Position numbers and translations under genes: made by a program
Shown here: positions 1 through 9,091 of the stretch, piece by piece
Numbering within the stretch: position 1 is the stretch's first letter
Layout: each line of letters begins with the position of its first letter
Notes under the pieces: generated by a model
Told to the model about the DNA's origin: nothing
Databases searched by the model: none
What the model saw: only the letters and a program-made list of their open reading frames with translations
NCBI RefSeq assembly: GCF_034008315.1
Contig: NZ_CP125377.1
Coordinates: 2,368,001 to 2,432,000 of the forward strand
DNA length: 64,000 nucleotides
Direction of reading: 5' to 3'
Origin: Pseudomonas sp. P8_241
GTDB lineage: Bacteria; Pseudomonadota; Gammaproteobacteria; Pseudomonadales; Pseudomonadaceae

Positions 1-1
1 C

Positions 2-985
2 ACTGAGGAGCATGGCCTGAACGTGCTCTACGCTCCGGGTAAGCGTATGGCATTTCGCTTACGCTGGTACCTGATCCTGTTCCTGGTAGCCAGCCCGTTA
101 CTCTGGCTTTTCGGCAAGCTGTTGTACGGCCTCTTGGTGATTGACGCGCCGGCGCAGTTGCTCTTGCCTATTCAAGAGGTGCGCGCACGAGATACCGGTC
201 GGGTCGAGCAGCTCTTCGTGACGGCGGGGGAGCACGTGCAGGCGGGCCAACCGCTCGTCAACCTGGACAATCCGGAGTGGCGTGCCCGACTGTTGCAACT
301 TGCCGCCATGCCCGTTGAACCTGCGCGGTTTGGCGATTCAGATTTGGGCATGAAAGAGCGTCAGTTGCTCAGAGCCAAGGTGGGCAGGGCAGAGCAACGT
401 GTTCAGCAGTTGGACAGTCTTGTCCAGCAAGGCGCTGCCACTCGAAGTGAAGTGCTGGCCGCACAGGCTGAGCGCGATGGGTTTCGAGCGGATTTTTTGG
501 CTTTCGAACGTCGTGAGCAGAAAGCGTATCAATCGCCTCAAGGATTTGATCGGGAGGTGATCCAGCAAAATGCTGAACAGCAATGGCTGAAGACACGTCT
601 GTCAGCCTTGTCGGTGACGGCGCCGCAGAGTGGTCGGATAGCAGAAGTACTTGTTACTCAAGGTGATAACGTCGGCCCAGGAACGTTGCTGATGCGTCTG
701 GAGCAGGAGGTCGATCCATTGCTGTGGATTTACCTGGAGCCGATTAACATCAACTATGCGCAGATCGGTCAGCCACTGAAAGTGCATATGCCGGACGGAG
801 AATGGCTGGATGCTCACGTGGTACGGGCCGTAGACAGTGCCGCCCGCACGCCGACGGTTCTGCGCGGGCCATTCGCCGCGAGCGAAATGGGATTGCAGGT
901 TGCTGCCAGGTTTGATCAACCACTGCCGACGCGTTGGAGAATCGATCAACTGCCGTTGAGTGTTCATTTCCCCTATGATTGGTAG
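2..985 (+). CDS. HlyD-family membrane fusion / adaptor protein (5' end at window edge)
   Basis: Periplasmic adaptor-type protein anchored by one N-terminal membrane segment (about 20 hydrophobic residues after RLRWY), followed by a biotinyl-lipoyl-like half-domain (RVEQLFVTAGEHVQAGQPL), a helical hairpin region rich in Gln/Glu/Arg (about residues 110-200), and the second lipoyl half (SGRIAEVLVTQGDNVGPGTLL). This order is that of the HlyD/EmrA/Alg44-like family, which links inner-membrane exporters or polysaccharide machinery to the periplasm. The frame is open to the window edge; in-frame starts inside the window are GTG at 23 and ATG at 47, so the true start may lie upstream. It overlaps the next small gene by 11 bases. 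Substrate unknown. Confidence 0.75.
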   Translation, partial: TEEHGLNVLYAPGKRMAFRLRWYLILFLVASPLLWLFGKLLYGLLVIDAPAQLLLPIQEVRARDTGRVEQLFVTAGEHVQAGQPLVNLDNPEWRARLLQLAAMPVEPARFGDSDLGMKERQLLRAKVGRAEQRVQQLDSLVQQGAATRSEVLAAQAERDGFRADFLAFERREQKAYQSPQGFDREVIQQNAEQQWLKTRLSALSVTAPQSGRIAEVLVTQGDNVGPGTLLMRLEQEVDPLLWIYLEPININYAQIGQPLKVHMPDGEWLDAHVVRAVDSAARTPTVLRGPFAASEMGLQVAARFDQPLPTRWRIDQLPLSVHFPYDW

Positions 986-1403
986 CAAACGTCGTGCATG
1001 GCGCTGGCTAAGCCAATTCCTGAACAGCTTTTATGGCGATAGGCTACTATCCAGTCAATTCATTGGTATGTACCAGGAGATGGGGGTGGGTAAGGTCAAG
1101 GCGCTTGCAGGGGCGGCGGTGACACTAGTAAAGACGCTCGACGACCATCGAGACCGGGTTGCTGATCATGCAGATACTGCAGCCAAAGCTGGCAGGTTGG
1201 TGGCTGCTGCGACGGTGGCTGGTGCATCAATCGCCGCTCCTACGGGATTGACAGCACTGGGAGTAACGATTGGTGTTGTCAGTGCTCCTGCCATTATTAC
1301 TGCTGCTCCTGTCATTGTTTCTATCGCGGGAGCGGCGATGCTTTTCTCGGCAGCAGCCTCTCTCTATGCAAAAGCCAGGAAGAGGGGGCTGAATCGCGAA
1401 TGA
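975..1403 (+). CDS. small hydrophobic protein of unknown function
   Basis: A 142-residue protein starting at the ATG inside the last codons of the adaptor gene (11-base overlap), so the two are probably translated together. The first half is basic and polar; the second half (about residues 75-130) is a nearly continuous Ala/Val/Ile/Gly-rich hydrophobic stretch broken by prolines, suggesting two or three membrane-spanning segments, and it ends in a basic tail (KARKRGLNRE). I do not recognise a family. Coupling to the HlyD-type gene suggests a role in the same envelope system. Later in-frame ATGs (for example 1068) cannot be excluded. Confidence 0.55.
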   Translation: MIGSKRRAWRWLSQFLNSFYGDRLLSSQFIGMYQEMGVGKVKALAGAAVTLVKTLDDHRDRVADHADTAAKAGRLVAAATVAGASIAAPTGLTALGVTIGVVSAPAIITAAPVIVSIAGAAMLFSAAASLYAKARKRGLNRE

Positions 1404-1469
1404 CTCGCGGTTTAGAGCCCCTATCTCTCCGGTGTCTAGTCCTGAAATAGGTTTACACCTGTTTCAGTC

Positions 1470-2267
1470 TCAAAACGCCCGATGCACCGCATCGGGCGTT
1501 TTGTATTTCAAGGCCAGATGTGGCCGCTCCGCGTTGTAGATCAGCACCGATTCATCAACCATTCTCACCGCGTCGGCCAGGTTCTTGGGGCGATGCAGCA
1601 AAAACTCCGTCTTCAAAATCCCGTTTATTCGCTCCGCCATCGCGTTCTGATAGCAGTCATAGCCATCGGTCATCGAACAAATGACCCCGTGCTTGGTGTG
1701 AAAACGCTGATAAAGGTCGGAGCAATACTGCGCCCCACGGTCTGAGTGATGAACCAGCGGCTGCTTGGTTTTCCTTCCTCCTACAGCCTTCTTCAGCGCT
1801 TTGAGCACCGACTCTGTATGCAAGCTCTCATGCACATGATGTCCCACTATTTTACGCGAGTAGGCGTCGGTGATCAGGCTCAGATAAGCAACGCTCTCCT
1901 GGGTAGGCAGATAGGTTATATCCGCAACCCAAACTTGCTCAGGAGCACAGGCAATGATTTGCTGCGGGCCTGCCTTGAGTAGGTTTGGATGGCGGCGAAA
2001 TCGATGATGGCTGTGGGTGGTCTTGTGGTATGCCCGCTTGCGAGGGACCAATTCTCGCGCTTCTCGCAGGATGCTGAACAGGCGATCGCGCCCCACCCGC
2101 AGACTCGTTTCTGCTTCGGCATGCAGCATATAATGCAGCTTGCGTGTTCCCAGCCTTGGCTGGCGCCGCCGCTTTTCCAAGACGAAATCCACGACCTTTT
2201 GATCGTCGCTAGCCTTCGCATCAAACGCTCGGTTGCGCTTGTAGTAAGCCTGACGTGAAATGCCCAT
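1470..2267 (-). CDS. IS3-family transposase OrfB (DDE integrase domain)
   Basis: 265 residues from the ATG at 2267. An HTH_21-like N terminus is followed by an rve-type catalytic core. The DDE residues are visible: D in VWVADITYLP, D in VHHSDRGAQYCSD and E in NAMAERINGILKTEF. In the minus-strand -1 frame the reading extends upstream of this ATG through the orfA/orfB overlap (sequence VKDLSISRACLF just before MGISRQAYYK), so the active product is most likely the OrfAB fusion made by frameshifting. No internal stop or truncation seen. Confidence 0.92.
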   Translation of the reverse strand: MGISRQAYYKRNRAFDAKASDDQKVVDFVLEKRRRQPRLGTRKLHYMLHAEAETSLRVGRDRLFSILREARELVPRKRAYHKTTHSHHRFRRHPNLLKAGPQQIIACAPEQVWVADITYLPTQESVAYLSLITDAYSRKIVGHHVHESLHTESVLKALKKAVGGRKTKQPLVHHSDRGAQYCSDLYQRFHTKHGVICSMTDGYDCYQNAMAERINGILKTEFLLHRPKNLADAVRMVDESVLIYNAERPHLALKYKTPDAVHRAF

Positions 2268-2290
2268 GAACAGGCAAGCCCTGCTGATAC

Positions 2291-2692
2291 TCAGGTCTTT
2301 GACTTGCCCTTGCGCGAGGACTTGCCGGGTCGCTTTTTTACGATGGATACACCGTAGTCGTTCTTCAAGACGTTTACGACAGCCTCGAAAAACTGAGCCT
2401 TTTGATTGCTCAGTTCAAGCTGTTCTTCAAGCTCTTTGATCCGCTGCTCGGGTGACAGCGGTACCGTGGACTCGGCCATGGAACTCTTCCTCAGCACTCG
2501 AATAGACGCGCCTTGGCTCCAATCCTGCCGACCATGCTTGCGTAACCACACCAACACCGTTGACCGACCCTGGATGCCATAGCGCCGTTGAGCCTCTTTA
2601 TAACTCAACTCGCCCTTTTCGACCTGATCGACCACCGACAATTTAAAAGCCAGCGTGTAATCGCGCTGACTGCGCCTTTTCCCCGAATCCAT
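2291..2692 (-). CDS. IS3-family OrfA (helix-turn-helix protein)
   Basis: 133 residues. The N terminus has the HTH_Tnp_1 pattern (YTLAFKLSVVDQVEKGELSYKEAQRRYGI), which binds the element ends, and a leucine-zipper-like coiled coil follows (RIKELEEQLELSNQKAQFFE) as usual for IS3 OrfA. The stop lies just before the orfB ATG; the poly-A slippery motif near the end of the frame connects the two. Confidence 0.9.
   Translation of the reverse strand: MDSGKRRSQRDYTLAFKLSVVDQVEKGELSYKEAQRRYGIQGRSTVLVWLRKHGRQDWSQGASIRVLRKSSMAESTVPLSPEQRIKELEEQLELSNQKAQFFEAVVNVLKNDYGVSIVKKRPGKSSRKGKSKT
2333..2339 (-). promoter_or_regulatory. programmed -1 frameshift slippery heptamer (A AAA AAG)
   Basis: On the minus strand the orfA codons GTA AAA AAG contain A_AAA_AAG in the correct phase. 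A -1 slip continues through ATRQVLAQGQVKDLSISRACLF directly into OrfB without a stop. This is the standard way IS3 elements make OrfAB transposase. Confidence 0.75.
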
Positions 2693-2757
2693 TGCTCCCT
2701 CCTGAAAATAGGTCAGAAGGTGTAAACCTTATTCAGGACGGGACACGGTATAAAGAA

Positions 2758-2791
2758 AAGCCCTGTAAATCATGAATTACGGGGTTTTTAG
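2758..2791 (+). terminator. hairpin with T-rich tail next to the IS
   Basis: GCCCTGTAA pairs with TTACGGGG (one G-T pair) followed by TTTTTAG. It probably terminated the operon interrupted by the IS insertion. Confidence 0.45.
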
Positions 2792-3295
2792 TTTCTGATT
2801 GAACTACTTGTCGCATCCGGCCTTTTGTCACACCGCTTTAATCCCTCGCAAACCCAACCGTTAACTATCGCTAGTCCATTCCAACCTATTCTCTGCACAT
2901 TTAATGACTGGCACCGCGATGCTGCCAGAATAAAACCGGTTCATAGGTAAGGGTTGTATATAAACCTTTAAGTCCAGACGAAATCAGGTAACAGCTTTAT
3001 CTGGATACCCACAGACCCTGGCGAGTGCCCGCTACGACATCTACCAGAGTGATGTAGACGAAATCCATGTCAAGAAGCGAGGGGGGCGTAGGCACAGGTG
3101 GCGCCCTCCTTGTAGTTAGTCTGATGGGTGGCTTATGACCGCCAATCCACGAGCAAGGTCGCAGTGTGAGCTAAGCCAAGCGGAGCAAAACACAAAGCTC
3201 TGTTCTCGCCATTCGTCCACTGCTTTGCACTTACAGCGCTTCATCGCCTCTCATATTCAAACACGACCATTTTCCGTGAGCATATGGAGAGCAGC
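2792..3295. other. intergenic stretch without a convincing gene
   Basis: About 500 bases with only short frames lacking ribosome sites or recognisable composition. A frame over 3135-3398 is basic and cysteine-poor, with no family resemblance, and overlaps the more plausible gene at 3296. I see nothing assignable here. Confidence 0.4.
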
Positions 3296-3529
3296 ATGGA
3301 CATTGATGAGAATGCACCGGGAAACGTATCGCAGGGCGATACGAGTAGCACGGATAACGAAACCGGGCATAGTCCCAATCGGCCTGAAGTACCGTTAAAG
3401 ACCGTCAGCGCTCCGAATAATCCTAAGCAGGATCCGGCTGCGAAAGACAACTCGTACAGTCCCGACTTCAAATCTGAACCGGAACATAAGCCGGTTCAAG
3501 ATGCCGATATCGATACTCAGGGCGGTTAA
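3296..3529 (+). CDS. small acidic disordered protein, unknown function
   Basis: 77 residues from the ATG at 3296, preceded by GGAG six bases upstream (an ATG at 3284 is an alternative). The product is Asp/Asn/Pro/Ser-rich with almost no hydrophobic core (PNRPEVPLKTVSAPNNPKQDPAAKDN), so it should be intrinsically disordered. Small proteins of this kind are common in Pseudomonas accessory loci. No family recognised. Confidence 0.4.
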   Translation: MDIDENAPGNVSQGDTSSTDNETGHSPNRPEVPLKTVSAPNNPKQDPAAKDNSYSPDFKSEPEHKPVQDADIDTQGG

Positions 3530-3542
3530 TGAGCACAAGTCG

Positions 3543-3749
3543 TCAGAGTGCGTAACCGTTCGTGTGGCTATGGAGAGTGTCCTGCGCGCCAGCGATGAAG
3601 TGCAGATGCATGCTCGTTTGATTATCAAGTGGCGGCACTTCGAAGCTTCCTACTATTTGTTGCAGGCGCCGCTCGCTCAAATCTGTGTTTTCAGCTGCTT
3701 GCTTAGCCAATCTCGCGTGGTTGATTGCGATTTCATTGAGCGTTGACAC
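3543..3749 (-). CDS. small hypothetical protein (GTG start)
   Basis: 68 residues from a GTG that has AGGAG seven bases upstream, which supports real translation. Sequence MSTLNEIAINHARLAKQAAENTDLSERRLQQIVGS... is mostly helical and soluble. Convergent with the small gene at 3296. I do not recognise a family. Confidence 0.5.
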   Translation of the reverse strand: MSTLNEIAINHARLAKQAAENTDLSERRLQQIVGSFEVPPLDNQTSMHLHFIAGAQDTLHSHTNGYAL

Positions 3750-3965
3750 GTTACATCTCCTGGTGACTGACCAAGCGTTTAGCTGGAGTCTTTAGCATTA
3801 TTTAGAGTGTCGCAGCGTCAGAATAACGTCGTTCCTGGCTGCTGGGGGCGTCCATTGCAATCCTTACGCCATGGCTGTCCTCGAACCGTCAAGTTTTCGG
3901 CAGAAGCGACGAGTGGTTGAGTGTTCCAAGTCGATTAAAATTGACCGAGGCGTAAACTCCCAGAG

Positions 3966-4127
3966 CTACCTCATCCTGCGCAGTACCGTTTTCTCGGCTG
4001 CCAGGCCTATCTTGATGGGCAATGCACCTGCCAGTAGCAGGGCTCCGGCTCCCAGTCCGGCGGCTTTGAGAAAATGACGATGCCCATGAAGCTTTGAAGC
4101 AGAGTTTGAATCACATGATTCACACAT
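3966..4127 (-). pseudogene. orphan secretion-leader fragment, resembling the N terminus of a periplasmic beta-carbonic anhydrase
   Basis: A 53-codon frame reads MCESCDSNSASKLHGHRHF then LKAAGLGAGALLLAGALP and IKIGLAAEKTVLRRMR, then stops. The layout (Cys-x-x-Cys start, HRHFLK, Ala/Gly/Leu core, AxA cleavage site) matches the Tat-type leader of Pseudomonas secreted carbonic anhydrases as I remember it. No catalytic domain follows, and the twin arginine is degraded to His-Arg-His. Most likely the 5' remnant of a deleted gene; a genuine tiny secreted peptide is the alternative. Confidence 0.4.
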
Positions 4128-4365
4128 GATTTTGCGTGCTCAGTTCAATTCGGTGGGAATGAATTGCAGTTGGGGTCGGTACCCTCAGGACGCCTGGGAA
4201 CTGGCGTATTGGAGTCTAGACGGCCGGTCGCTCTATGTTTGCGCGTTGTGCGCAAGTACGTGGACTGCTCGCAGGTTTTGGCGTCAGACGGCTCCCGATG
4301 CAAGCGACTCTTTCATCGACTAGTACTGACAGACGGATTCAACTACGCCTGACAGGAGTTTCTCG

Positions 4366-4821
4366 ATGCTGATTCACTGGTTTCTTGCGGCTGTTCATCT
4401 TCTGGCGGTTACCCTGGGGTTTTGGGCGGTACTGACGCGAGGCATGGCGTTTCGGCGTCTGAGCGATGGCGCGGGTGGGGCGCGCAGCGTTCTGATTGCG
4501 GACAATGTGTGGGGTATTTGCGCAGTCATTCTGCTGATCAGCGGCGGGGTGCGCGCTTTCGGTGGATATGAGAAAGGTGCGGACTACTATCTGCATCAGC
4601 CGCTGTTCCATCTGAAAATGGCGCTTTTCGTGCTGATCCTGCTGTTGGAAATAGCGCCAATGGTGACGTTGATCAAATGGCGGTTAGCTTTGGCGCGGGG
4701 AGTGGGCATCGATACGAGACGCGTGGGGCTGTTCGCGCGGATCAGTCACATCGAAGCGCTGTTGGTGCTGCTGATGATAGTGGCAGCGACCGGGATGGCA
4801 CGCGGTGCAGCGTTTGGTTAA
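4366..4821 (+). CDS. DUF2214-family integral membrane protein
   Basis: 151 residues with four predicted transmembrane helices (about residues 4-22, 45-62, 82-102 and 128-147). The conserved DUF2214 features FxAVHLLAVTLGFWAVLTRG, DNVWGICAVILLISGGVRAF and FHLKMALFVLILLLEI are visible. ACAGGAG lies eight bases before the ATG. The family is an uncharacterised inner-membrane protein, sometimes compared with cytochrome-like four-helix proteins. Monocistronic. Confidence 0.85.
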   Translation: MLIHWFLAAVHLLAVTLGFWAVLTRGMAFRRLSDGAGGARSVLIADNVWGICAVILLISGGVRAFGGYEKGADYYLHQPLFHLKMALFVLILLLEIAPMVTLIKWRLALARGVGIDTRRVGLFARISHIEALLVLLMIVAATGMARGAAFG

Positions 4822-4979
4822 GGGGTAAACAGGAAAAGTCTGACAGCCAGGCTGAGCGCCTGTCGGTAGTATTAGCTGGGAAAGCGGCGAAAGAATCATC
4901 ATGGTGCGAACGCGGTGCTTGAATCTTTAGCCAGCCGTAATTCCGGTATGAACAGGCTGGCTACTGACTGCAACAGGCT

Positions 4980-5171
4980 TCAGGGCTGCGGTTTTTCCGG
5001 GGCGGTGAGGCCTGCCTGAATACGCTGATAAATCTCTTCGCGGTGCACCGCAACGTCTTTTGGGGCGTTGATGCCGATTCTGACTTGCTGGCCGCTTACG
5101 CCCAGGATGGTGATCGTAATGTCATCACCGATGTTTATGCTTTCACCGACTTTGCGGGTGAGTATCAGCAT
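4980..5171 (-). CDS. csrA: carbon storage regulator CsrA/RsmA
   Basis: 63 residues starting [25 protein letters not shown]. CsrA is a homodimeric RNA-binding protein that recognises GGA motifs in leaders and represses or stabilises mRNAs; in Pseudomonas it is antagonised by Rsm small RNAs. The conserved MLILTR start and [20 protein letters not shown] core including the key Arg near position 44 are present. The ATG at 5171 is chosen because AAGGAG lies just upstream and the family begins there; an upstream extension to 5201 is in frame but unlikely. Confidence 0.95.
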   Translation of the reverse strand: MLILTRKVGESINIGDDITITILGVSGQQVRIGINAPKDVAVHREEIYQRIQAGLTAPEKPQP

Positions 5172-5421
5172 GGTCTTCTCCTTGATTGCTTTATGGGGCA
5201 CCTGATTCGGACAGTGCAGAGGTCGGTGGTATCTATAGATTAGTGCGAAGTCTCACAATTTGGGTGCCTCTTTCTGACGCGCAGATGCTGCATTAATTCC
5301 CAAAGCGTAACTATACAGAGGCCGCATCCATCATTCTCGCTGTTTTCTGCCGATTTTGCGGCACTCGCGAAGTATTCATGGGTGTTAAAATCATCGCTTT
5401 AAGCATTTTGAGGGAAACGCT

Positions 5422-5787
5422 GTGCGCAAAATGGTCTGGATGTTCGTGGTATTGGCGCTGGCGGGATGCGGTGAAGGCAAAAATGTGGATGCACAGAAGC
5501 CGCAATCGGCCATGCCAACCGCTCCGGCGCAGGTGTCGGGACCTCAGTGGGATCTTGAAATGCGAGGGGAAACCCCCCAGGCGGTCAGCGATCTCAGCGG
5601 CTGGCTGATCGAGCACAGTTTCATGTCCAGCGTTGTCAAGGAAAATGGCAAAACCCGAATTCTCATGGGGCCGTTTACCTCGAAAGCCGAAGCTGAGGCC
5701 AAGCAAGACGAAGTCCGTGCGGCGTTGACCCGGGCGAAAAAACAGAACATCGAATTACTGGTGCTTGAGCGTCCCGCAGCTCAATAA
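5422..5787 (+). CDS. SPOR-domain lipoprotein
   Basis: 121 residues from a GTG with GAGGG seven bases upstream. The lipobox VLALAGC at the N terminus directs lipidation. The rest is a SPOR-like fold (about residues 45-115: LSGWLIEHSFMSSVVKENGKTRILMGPFTSKAEAEAKQDEV). SPOR domains bind denuded septal peptidoglycan, so this protein likely sits in the periplasm at division sites. The gene is followed by a bidirectional terminator. Confidence 0.75.
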   Translation: MRKMVWMFVVLALAGCGEGKNVDAQKPQSAMPTAPAQVSGPQWDLEMRGETPQAVSDLSGWLIEHSFMSSVVKENGKTRILMGPFTSKAEAEAKQDEVRAALTRAKKQNIELLVLERPAAQ

Positions 5788-5812
5788 CCAATAATAGTGT
5801 CCATTGCATGAA

Positions 5813-5843
5813 AAAGGCCTCGGGTGTAAACCTCGAGGCCTTT
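5813..5843. terminator. bidirectional rho-independent terminator
   Basis: AAAGGCCTCG / CGAGGCCTTT stem with A-rich left and T-rich right flanks, between the SPOR lipoprotein gene and the convergent endonuclease gene. Confidence 0.85.
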
Positions 5844-5866
5844 GTGTGTTCGGTGTCGTTTCGATC

Positions 5867-6556
5867 TCAGCCGCACGCTTTCATATTCACCGAACCGACA
5901 AACTCGTTACCACGACCCATGACACACGCCACGCTCTGATTGCGTTGGCGTTCCCATGTCTGGACCGGGTACGTCTTGTTCCAGGCTTCGTAGAGTTGCC
6001 GATCCTGTTTCGACAAGCGCAAGCCATACTGCTTGCTCATGTAGAAATAAGTCCGGGCGATCATCCCGCGAATGGAAGGCCGGGGCATGACTTTTTTGGC
6101 CTTGAAGTCGACCTGGGTCAAACATGAGCCGTATTGACCTGATTGCTCCGGTAGCCAGCCAAAACTGAAGTTGCTGCGATCTCCATTGACCTCTCCAATG
6201 CTGGGCACCAGGTTATGCAGGTCAGCCTCGGCTCTCTGGTAAACCGGATCGTGACTGGTGCAGTTCTTGCGTCCACCCTCTTGCCAGCATTGGCGTTGAT
6301 GACCGATTTGCCAGGCTGGAACAATGTGCTCCCACTCGATGCGGGCTGCGCGCTTTGCGTTTTTGCGTGGCACATAACCGCAGGCTGCAAGATCCACCCG
6401 ATTACCGCTGTACTTGCAGCCACAGTAAAACTCGGTTGATTGTGGAGCATACAATGTCCAGGCGACTTTCTTGGCTTCGTTGAAAGTGCGAGGGGCATCG
6501 GCTTGAGCTCCCAGGGTGAAAAACAAAAACAGCAAAGCAAAACAACGGACAGTCAT
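5867..6556 (-). CDS. endA: periplasmic DNA-specific endonuclease I
   Basis: 229 residues from ATG 6556. A signal peptide (MTVRCFALLFLFFTLGAQA|DA) is followed by the EndA domain: FYCGCKYS, ARIEWEHIVPAWQ (the beta-beta-alpha-metal His), ADLHNLVPSIGEVNGDRSN, and GMIARTYFYM near the end. EndA nicks and cuts double-stranded DNA in the periplasm, degrading incoming or extracellular DNA. Its start lies five bases after the stop of the DUF1654 gene, so they form one transcription unit. Upstream in-frame Met codons exist, but the signal peptide fixes this start. Confidence 0.9.
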   Translation of the reverse strand: MTVRCFALLFLFFTLGAQADAPRTFNEAKKVAWTLYAPQSTEFYCGCKYSGNRVDLAACGYVPRKNAKRAARIEWEHIVPAWQIGHQRQCWQEGGRKNCTSHDPVYQRAEADLHNLVPSIGEVNGDRSNFSFGWLPEQSGQYGSCLTQVDFKAKKVMPRPSIRGMIARTYFYMSKQYGLRLSKQDRQLYEAWNKTYPVQTWERQRNQSVACVMGRGNEFVGSVNMKACG

Positions 6557-6560
6557 TGAA

Positions 6561-6830
6561 TCAATCTTCCTTCGGCACAACCCAGAAAATCTGTACGCCG
6601 CCATCGTCGCGATAGGCGAGGGTGACGTTGTCGTTTTCATCGATCTCCTCGAGCAAGCGCTCCCATTCATCCACGGGTTCGTCCGGAAGGCGGAAGATCA
6701 GCGCTGCCTTGGCTTTTTGTGCGGTGGGTGAGTTGATGATTTTTTGAACGCGAATGCCCATGCGTACATAGGAGTCGGGGGAGGCAGAAGTGGTGTCCAC
6801 AGGATTATCCTTATTAAGCTGTACGTGCAT
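6561..6830 (-). CDS. DUF1654-family protein
   Basis: 89 residues with the Pseudomonas DUF1654 pattern SYVRMGIRVQKIINSPTAQKAKAALIFRLPDEP and WERLLEEIDENDNVTL. The function of the family is not known; small DUF1654 proteins are common in Pseudomonas and their phages. It sits just upstream of endA and is probably co-transcribed with it. Confidence 0.8.
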   Translation of the reverse strand: MHVQLNKDNPVDTTSASPDSYVRMGIRVQKIINSPTAQKAKAALIFRLPDEPVDEWERLLEEIDENDNVTLAYRDDGGVQIFWVVPKED

Positions 6831-6982
6831 ACAGTATTTAACTGTAGGAAATTTCGCAACTGCTTAAAATTCAAGAAAATCCTCTGACAGCGGTTTGTCC
6901 TGTTTGGTGTAAGACGTGCGTAGATTTTTTTGTCAGGTTTGGAGCGAGCCACTCGCGGAATCTGGCGAGTGGTGCCGCAGAT

Positions 6983-7004
6983 GCCCGATCGGAACCGATC
7001 GGGC
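6983..7004 (-). terminator. hairpin downstream of the asparaginase gene
   Basis: GCCCGATCGG-AA-CCGATCGGGC, a perfect 10-bp stem immediately after the stop; a second hairpin (CACTCGC/GCGAGTG) follows on the minus strand. Confidence 0.6.
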
Positions 7005-7012
7005 GAAGTGAA

Positions 7013-8449
<1,437 letters not shown>

Positions 8450-8902
8450 ATGTCGTCCATCGTAGGCGTTCCCAATGCCCAGGCTATGACCACCGGTTTG
8501 CGTTCGGCTGTCACGGTTCGTGAGGTGAGCCAATCAACGGCCGATGTCGAACAGGCGTCGGGAGTGAAAGAGTCCGACGACAAACCCGTTAGAACTGGCC
8601 TGGCAGGGATCGGTGAGGTCACAAGGACCGATTCCGAATCAAGCGATGACACCAGCGTCGTGGTGAAGGTCCTGCTCGAGCGATTGAAGGAGTTGCAGGA
8701 GCAATTGCGTGAACAGCAGCAGCAACTGGCCGCGGCTCAAGCAACGTCCTATGCCACTGTGCAGGCGAAGGCGGCAGTGGTAACCGCCATTCAAGGGCAG
8801 ATAGCCGATACCAGCGGCGCCATTCTTGTCGTGAGTGGCAGTCTGATCAATGAATTGAACAAGGGATCAGGCGCTGGAGCGGTACTCAATACGACGGCAT
8901 AA
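8450..8902 (+). CDS. hypothetical coiled-coil protein
   Basis: 150 residues after CAGGAG (eight bases before the ATG). Residues about 70-105 form a Gln/Leu/Glu-rich coiled coil (LLERLKELQEQLREQQQQLAAAQ), followed by an Ala/Val/Gly-rich C terminus. The N-terminal half is polar and probably disordered. The coiled-coil segment is reminiscent of FlxA-like proteins but that is weak. Independent of the ribose operon by strand spacing and the promoter at 8950. Confidence 0.6.
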   Translation: MSSIVGVPNAQAMTTGLRSAVTVREVSQSTADVEQASGVKESDDKPVRTGLAGIGEVTRTDSESSDDTSVVVKVLLERLKELQEQLREQQQQLAAAQATSYATVQAKAAVVTAIQGQIADTSGAILVVSGSLINELNKGSGAGAVLNTTA

Positions 8903-8949
8903 CGTCAATGTGCTTTTTTCATCTTGCGTCAAATTGGCTTTTCAGGTCG

Positions 8950-8978
8950 TTGACAATCTGCGGCAAGATTCGCATAGT
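8950..8978 (+). promoter_or_regulatory. sigma70-like promoter of the rbs operon
   Basis: TTGACA at 8950-8955, a 17-base spacer and CATAGT at 8973-8978 (4 of 6 matches to TATAAT). It sits 114 bases upstream of rbsB. Confidence 0.6.
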
Positions 8979-8986
8979 CCTTTTTA

Positions 8987-9000
8987 CGCAAACGTTTGCG
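8987..9000. promoter_or_regulatory. perfect palindrome, probable RbsR operator
   Basis: CGCAAACGTTTGCG is a perfect 14-bp palindrome with the central CG typical of LacI-family operators. It lies just downstream of the -10 element, where a bound repressor would block transcription; the cognate regulator gene rbsR is in the operon. Confidence 0.75.
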
Positions 9001-9091
9001 CTCGCTCTCCCACAATCGTTATCGACGCGGATGGAGTGACTGACGCCAGCGCTAGCATTGCTCACAATAATCATAAGAACGGAGTGAATCC

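Larger units (their letters stand above)
1433..2745 (-). mobile_element. IS3-family insertion sequence, apparently intact
   Basis: A 1313-bp element bounded by 27-bp imperfect inverted repeats (1433-1459 and 2719-2745, both starting TGTC and containing GTCCTGAA and AGGTTTACACC, 4 mismatches). The flanking bases CGG at 1430-1432 and CGG at 2746-2748 form a 3-bp target duplication, the size usual for IS3 elements. It carries orfA, orfB and a frameshift signal, all on the minus strand. No disrupted gene was recognised at the insertion site. Confidence 0.9.

Noticed and set aside
3135..3398. An 87-codon frame overlapping the gene at 3296
   Set aside because: No ribosome site and incompatible with the better-supported small acidic protein in another frame.
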